Assembly: GCA_018398805.1 (NCBI GenBank)
Contig: JAGFBZ010000675.1
Location: 291,001 to 355,000, forward strand
From: Hirundichthys speculiger
Lineage: Eukaryota > Chordata > Actinopteri > Beloniformes > Exocoetidae
DNA length: 64,000 nt
Direction: 5' to 3'
In this document: positions 59,186 through 64,000 of the stretch, in pieces
Layout: every line of letters starts with the position of its first letter
Position numbering within the stretch: the first letter of the stretch is position 1
Translations under genes and position numbers: made by a program
Notes under the pieces: model-generated
What the model saw: only the letters and a program-made list of their open reading frames with translations
Told to the model about the DNA's origin: nothing
The model's database searches: none

Positions 59186-62100
59186 ATAGAATAGAATAGA
59201 ATAGAATAGAACACCTTTATTGTCATTACACAGAGTGTAATGAGATTCAGATTCAGAGCTGCCCCATACAGTGCACACAGAATGAAATAGGTACAAAACA
59301 AAGAAATTATATATACAAGTATGTACACAATAAAGAAAATAAACCAGTAGGCAGAGACCTTGTGATAAGTGAGATTGTGAATATTATACATAATAAAGAT
59401 TTGTAGTAATGATGCTCTGGTGGTATGGATAAAGTGACGTGTGAAAAAAGCAGCATTCAGTAATAAATATTTGTTATTAACAGGTAAAAATACAGATTTC
59501 AGTTACAGTGTGAATTGAAGGCAGTAGTGGTAAAGTGACATGTGACTTTCAATAATAAATAGTGGTTATTTACAATACAGATTGCAGTGCAAGTGGCCTA
59601 TGATAAAAAGGTGCAGGTGACATCCAGTGTGAAGTTTATCAGTTTGTCAGTGCAGACTGGAGTTGAGTATTGTGACAGCTTTAGGGAAGAAGCTGTCTCT
59701 AAGTCTATTTGTTCTAGCTGGTATGGACCGGTACCGCCTGCCAGAGGGCAGCAGGTTGAACAGATGGAAGCCGGGATGAGTGTTGTCTTTTAAGATGTTT
59801 TTTGCTCTGTTCAGGCATCTGGAGCTGTAGATGTCCATCAATGAAGACAGGGGGCTACCGATGAATTTTTGTGCGGTGTTGGTCACCCTCTGCAGTCTCT
59901 TCCTGTCCGCCACCGTGCAGCTTGAGTGCCACACTGACACCGCGTATGTCAGCAGGCTCTCTATGGTGGAGCGGTAGAAGGTCACCAGCAGGCTTGTGCT
60001 CAGTTGTTCTTTTTTAAGCACTCTGAGGAAGTGTAGTCGCTGCTGGGCCTTCTTAACCAAGGCTGACGTGTTGGTGGACCAGGATAAGTCAGCAGAGATG
60101 TGGACCCCCAGGAATTTGAATGACTGCACTCGCTCTACACATTCACCGTTGATGTACAGGGGGGCAGGGGTAGCGCTGTTCCTCCGGAAGTCCAGGATGA
60201 GTTCCTTTGTCTTGGAGATGTTTAGTGCTAAGTTGTTGGTTGCACACCACCTCTCCAGATTCAGGACCTCATCCCTGTAGGCCTCCTCGTTCCCCCCTGT
60301 GATCATCCCCACCACCGTTGTGTCGTCAGTAAATTTGACGATGATGTTCTCTGGGTGGGTGGGGCTGCAGTCGTAGGTGTAGAGCGAGTACAGGAGTGGG
60401 CTCAGCACGCAGCCTTGCGGTGAGCCAGTGCTGAGGGTGCGAACAGATGAAAGGGGGCGTCCCAGTTTCACCTGTTGGGGCCGGTTGATTAAAAAGTCAT
60501 TAATCCATTTGCAGGTAGATGATGGGAGCCCCAGGCTGAACAGCTTGGGGATCAGGATGTCCGGGATGATTGTATTGAAAGCTGAGCTGTAGTCTATGAA
60601 GAGCATCCTGACATAGCTCCCTTGTCTCTCCAGATGGCTCAGCGCAGAGTGGAGGGCCGTGGTGATTGCATCCTCTGTCGATCTGTTCGGTCGGTATGCA
60701 AACTGGTGCGGGTCCAGGGTGGTGGGGAGACAGGATTTGATGTGGCGGAGAACCAGTTTCTCAAAGCACTTTGTTATGACAGGGGTGAGTGCTACGGGGC
60801 GGAAGTCGTTGAGGCTGGTTGTGGGTGTCTTTTTGGGGACAGGGATGATGGTGGCGGATTTCAAACAGGTCGGGATGATGGCTTGTTCCAGAGACCTGTT
60901 GAAAATGTCCGTGATGACCTGTGCTAGTTGGTCAGCACAGGCCTTTAGCACCTTTCCTGGCACTCCGTCTGGGCCAGTGGCTTTCCTGGGGTTAACAGTC
61001 CTGAGTACTCCTCTCACCTCCTCAGGCGTGACCCTCAGGGTGAGCTGAGCACTGCTGGTGATTGCTGTTGGTGGGGGTTGGGGAGGTGTGCTGGAGGGTG
61101 GAAAGTTCTGTAGTGGGGGCAGGCGGGGTGTTCTGGGGGGTGGTGTGGCTGTGTGCTGCACCTGGGCTTCAAAGCGGGCAAAAAAGCTGTTCAGCTCCTC
61201 TGCTAATGCCGTGTTTGAGTCCCCGGCTGACACAGCAGAGCCCCTGTAGTTAGTTATGGCCTGGATGCCCTGCCACAGCTGCCTGGGGCTTGTCAGCTGC
61301 TCCTCAATCCTCCTCCTGTAGTCTGCTTTGGCAACACGGATACCTTTCCTCAGATCGGCCCGAGCCCTGCTGTATAGCACTCGGTCACCGGATCTGAAGG
61401 CTGCATCTCGGGCGCGGAGAAGTGCGCGGACCTGGCCAGTCATCCATGGTTTTTCATTCGGGAACACCCGAATGGTTTTTACCACGGTGACTGTGTCAAT
61501 GCAGTGCTTGATGTAGGACAGCACTGCATCAATGAACGTGGTCAGGTCCTCATGGTGGAAAATGTCCCAATGTGTTTCCTCAAAGCAATCCTGTAGTCGG
61601 GGGAGGGCATCGTCAGGCCAGGTGGTGATGGACTGTCTTTGTGGCTTTGATTGCCGGCTGAGTGGGGTGTATGCGGGGGGTAGGAACAGGGAAAGATGGT
61701 CAGACTGTCCGAGGTGGGGGAGGGGGATCGCTCTGTAAGCATGTTTCAGGTTTGAGTAAACATGATCCAGAGTGTTCTCACCCCTCGTTGCACACTTAAC
61801 ATGTTGGTAAAATTTAGGCAGCACAGTTTTGAGGTTTGCCTTATTAAAGTCACCAGCTATGATGTGCGCGCCGTTTGGATAGGCGCGCTGGTGGTTATTT
61901 ATGACGTCAGCCAGCAGAGAGAGAGCAGTTTTCACGCTGGCGTCCGGTGGTATATACACTGCAGTGATGATAACAGCTGCTAGCTCTCTCGGCAGAAAGA
62001 AGGGTCTGCATCTTACTGACACGTACTCCAGGTCCGGAGAACAATGTTTGTCTAGGACAGTACTGTTGTTGCACCAACCCTCGTTCACAAAAATGCAGAG

Positions 62101-62745
62101 CCCCCCTCCGCGGTTTTTCCCGGAGTCGCTGTTTCTGTCCCATCTGTGCAGCGCGCGTCCTCTTAGCTGCACAGAAGCGTCGGGGATTTGCGGGTGTAGC
62201 CACGTCTCTGTGATGATGAGAGCGCAGCATTCACGGATGTAGCGGTTACCAGCAAGCTGTATTTCCAAGTCGTCCATTTTATGCACAAGGGATCTGGCGT
62301 TGGAGAGGTAGAGGCTTGGTAGCGGAGGCTTCAGTGGCTGTTTCCTAAGCTTGGCGAGCAGACCCGCTCTGCAGCCCCGCTTCTGCTTCCTCTCGCGTCT
62401 CCGCCTCTTGCGCCTGCCAGACCCGATAACAATCGATGGAGACCCCGGTGTTCTCGCCAACTCCTCCGGAATGTTAAAAGTGTGGTGAAATTCGCTGGAA
62501 ATAGTCATTTCTTGTCGATTCCCGATGTCTATCAGATCAGTGCGAGTATATCTTAAGTGTGCGTCCTTGGGTGACGCGAAACAGACAGTTAAAACACACA
62601 AAAAATACAAAAACGTGCACTTCGAGGGAGAGCTGTGAGCCGCTGCGTCCTGACGCGCCGCCATCCTAAGCGAACAGATAAGCGAACAATAAAAGTATCT
62701 CTGATCCCTGCGATATCTCTCTCGGTAAAACTCCCAACACACATA
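59186..62745 (-). mobile_element. Rex1/CR1-like LINE, near full length
   Basis: Contains the long ORF 62664-59647, a 3' UTR with AATGACAATAAAGG and a TTCTATTCTATTCTATTC tail (minus strand). It is inserted in an L1-like relic inside the upstream intron of nrbf2. The exact 5' boundary is unclear. About 80-90 bp of the L1 sequence expected between the flanks seem to be missing. Confidence 0.85.
59647..62664 (-). CDS. Rex1-like LINE ORF2: endonuclease-reverse transcriptase
   Basis: Uninterrupted ORF of 1005 codons from ATGGCGGCGCG (62664). An earlier in-frame ATG at 62742 lies at or beyond the element edge and is less likely. It would copy element RNA at a nicked chromosomal target. Order: basic stretch (GRRKRRRRERKQKRG), apurinic-type endonuclease (NARSLVHKMDDLE, ITETWLHPQIPDASVQLRG, HIIAGDFNKANLKTVLPKF, GQSDHLSLF), linker (NEKPWMTGQVRALL), then reverse transcriptase ([92 protein letters not shown]), ending RTNRLRDSFFPKAVTILN. 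The catalytic box is FTDD where family members usually have FADD. No ORF1 is seen. Confidence 0.9.
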   Translation of the reverse strand: MAARQDAAAHSSPSKCTFLYFLCVLTVCFASPKDAHLRYTRTDLIDIGNRQEMTISSEFHHTFNIPEELARTPGSPSIVIGSGRRKRRRRERKQKRGCRAGLLAKLRKQPLKPPLPSLYLSNARSLVHKMDDLEIQLAGNRYIRECCALIITETWLHPQIPDASVQLRGRALHRWDRNSDSGKNRGGGLCIFVNEGWCNNSTVLDKHCSPDLEYVSVRCRPFFLPRELAAVIITAVYIPPDASVKTALSLLADVINNHQRAYPNGAHIIAGDFNKANLKTVLPKFYQHVKCATRGENTLDHVYSNLKHAYRAIPLPHLGQSDHLSLFLPPAYTPLSRQSKPQRQSITTWPDDALPRLQDCFEETHWDIFHHEDLTTFIDAVLSYIKHCIDTVTVVKTIRVFPNEKPWMTGQVRALLRARDAAFRSGDRVLYSRARADLRKGIRVAKADYRRRIEEQLTSPRQLWQGIQAITNYRGSAVSAGDSNTALAEELNSFFARFEAQVQHTATPPPRTPRLPPLQNFPPSSTPPQPPPTAITSSAQLTLRVTPEEVRGVLRTVNPRKATGPDGVPGKVLKACADQLAQVITDIFNRSLEQAIIPTCLKSATIIPVPKKTPTTSLNDFRPVALTPVITKCFEKLVLRHIKSCLPTTLDPHQFAYRPNRSTEDAITTALHSALSHLERQGSYVRMLFIDYSSAFNTIIPDILIPKLFSLGLPSSTCKWINDFLINRPQQVKLGRPLSSVRTLSTGSPQGCVLSPLLYSLYTYDCSPTHPENIIVKFTDDTTVVGMITGGNEEAYRDEVLNLERWCATNNLALNISKTKELILDFRRNSATPAPLYINGECVERVQSFKFLGVHISADLSWSTNTSALVKKAQQRLHFLRVLKKEQLSTSLLVTFYRSTIESLLTYAVSVWHSSCTVADRKRLQRVTNTAQKFIGSPLSSLMDIYSSRCLNRAKNILKDNTHPGFHLFNLLPSGRRYRSIPARTNRLRDSFFPKAVTILNSSLH

Positions 62746-62960
62746 TCAGGGGGCCCAGAGGAACATTCATTTCTATAACTTTGTAATAATCGCACTTTTC
62801 CAAAACTTTTCAATTATTGGGCAATCCCAAAAGATATGTGTTAGGTCCCCAATTTCTCCAACACAATGCCATGGAAGGGTCTTCTACATATGATGAAATG
62901 ATGAGAGGTGAGCTTCTAAACTAGCTTAGTCTTTAGGGTTGCAATAGTCTCCCTCTTGAA
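62746..62960 (-). mobile_element. L1/Tx1-like LINE relic, 5' piece
   Basis: Minus strand reads CVGEIGDLTHIFWDCPIIEK and FWKSAIITK, the conserved CGExGDxTHIFWDCPxIxxFW motif near the end of L1-type ORF2. Stops interrupt it. The upper limit is approximate. Confidence 0.65.
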
Positions 62961-64000
62961 GAAGAGCCTTTAGATCTGATGTTGGCAGTGCCATGTCCCT
63001 CTTTCTCTCCTCCATCCTGCTGCCACTCCTCCATCCTTCCTTCAACTCTTCCTCAATGAGGTCTTTTTCTCTGCAGGTTCAGGCGTGAGGTAACGATGTG
63101 CCCTTCCCATCTTAATGTGCGTATTTGTATGTGTGTGCTGCTCCGTTTTTACTCATTTTCTTTCAAGGTGTCTCGTCTGCTGAGATTCTGAGATCTAGTG
63201 GATAAACTCATGTCGTGGAGGCATTCTTTGTTGTGTTTTAACTGTCACTTTTCTCTGTTTTGTGTGACGGAGCTCTGTTTCTATGCTGCTATTCCATCCA
63301 TGATATCACAGGAAGTCGTAAAGCCATTTTTATGATGATTTTAAGGCTGATTTGTCAGACGTCCAGCTTGCTGGCTGTTCAGATGCAAATCAATGAGCTG
63401 GGTTAGGGTTAGGCTTTGGTGACTTTGGCTGTCACCAAACAGAACCGAACCATCTCAGTCTGATCTCTCTGACTTTCTCTCTAGAACATCTAACATGTTC
63501 TGTCCCTCTGATGTTCTCATTCCTGACCCATCCTGATCCATCCTGATCCATCCTGGTCTCTCCCAAAGAGAACCTCAACATTTAACCTCTTCTACCTCCA
63601 ACTCTGCCTCCTGTCTTCTCCTCAGGACCACAGTCTCTGAACCAACAACATCTCAGGTCTCACCACCATCTTCTACATCTTCTTCACTTTCATTGGCGCA
63701 CAAACTCTTTCATCATATCATAACTGACGCTTTTCTCCACCCGTTCAAACCTGCTCAACACCTGCTCTGGACTGTTAACTCTCAGTACCGTATATAGGCC
63801 CGAATATAGGACGATATTTTATTCTAGAAATCACATTCTCAAAAATGGGGGTCATCTTATAATCGAGGTCTAGACTTTTTTATTGTTGTTACACATCTGC
63901 GCCACTAGATGGAGTCGCACCAAAGTCACCAGTAAGAATGGAGCATCACAGTGAATACATGGAGCAGATCTGATGATCAATGGAGGAACCACGAGACCGA
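62961..64000. other. Unassigned DNA up to the window end
   Basis: Pyrimidine-rich sequence with short CATCCTGATC repeats near 63530. From about 63788 a segment (TATAGGCCCGAATATAGGAC) resembles the start of a dispersed fish repeat truncated by the window edge. The first nrbf2 exons were looked for and not seen. Confidence 0.35.

Noticed and set aside
1..64000. CRISPR arrays, prokaryotic operons, phage or defence systems
   Set aside because: All repeats are microsatellites or eukaryotic transposons, and genes have spliceosomal introns.

Overview
The window looks like teleost fish nuclear DNA. Two vertebrate genes can be read exon by exon. The rest is intron or intergenic DNA packed with fish-type repeats: L2, Rex1/CR1-like and other LINEs, an L1/Tx1-like relic, BED-finger hAT transposons and MITEs, a piggyBac-like MITE, a Tc1-like end, one retrovirus-like fragment, tRNA-derived SINEs and long microsatellites. 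Nothing points to bacteria, phage, plasmid or CRISPR.

Left two thirds, + strand: the 3' part of reep3 (receptor expression-enhancing protein 3). Six coding exons lie at 9469-9545, 11793-11913, 12042-12155, 17896-18058, 34219-34352 and 34453-34524, joined in frame to a stop codon, with a candidate poly(A) signal at 36112. The first exons (start codon and first hairpin of the TB2/DP1/HVA22 domain) were not found and probably lie before base 1. Right part, - strand: the 3' part of nrbf2 (nuclear receptor binding factor 2), with a small MIT-domain exon at 58526-58566 and a long last exon at 50105-50788. Its first exons probably lie beyond base 64000. The two genes converge. In human 10q21.3 JMJD1C lies between NRBF2 and REEP3, and I see no JMJD1C coding sequence here.

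Repeats by region: 1-1563 L2 LINE 3' end. 2173-2565 (TA)n. 3577-6779 hAT with BED and MADF relics. 10185-10842 and 12945-14190 hATs. 18.7-19.74 kb unclassified repeat and Tc1-like end. 20335-24111 hAT containing a piggyBac-like element that itself contains a hAT MITE. 28519-29727 hAT. 30695-33716 (CAT/CAC)n array split by a hAT carrying a MITE. 36.7-41.4 kb LINE end, piggyBac-like MITE, gag relic, LTRs. 41797-44.5 kb decayed Rex1-like LINE with a 112-bp hairpin MITE. 45336-45727 exact-register tandem duplication. 51239-53609 two hAT copies in inverted orientation. 53922-58262 DNA element split by a LINE that is split by another DNA element. 59186-62.74 kb Rex1-like LINE with an uninterrupted ORF, inserted in an L1-like relic.

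Reep3 shapes and positions tubular endoplasmic reticulum. Nrbf2 is an autophagy regulator in the ATG14 PI3-kinase complex. They are linked by ancestral synteny, not by a shared pathway. I found no convincing undescribed biological system. The most unusual structures are the nested and inverted transposons, a GC-AG intron, and the CGAT-rich subterminal regions shared by several BED-finger hAT families.
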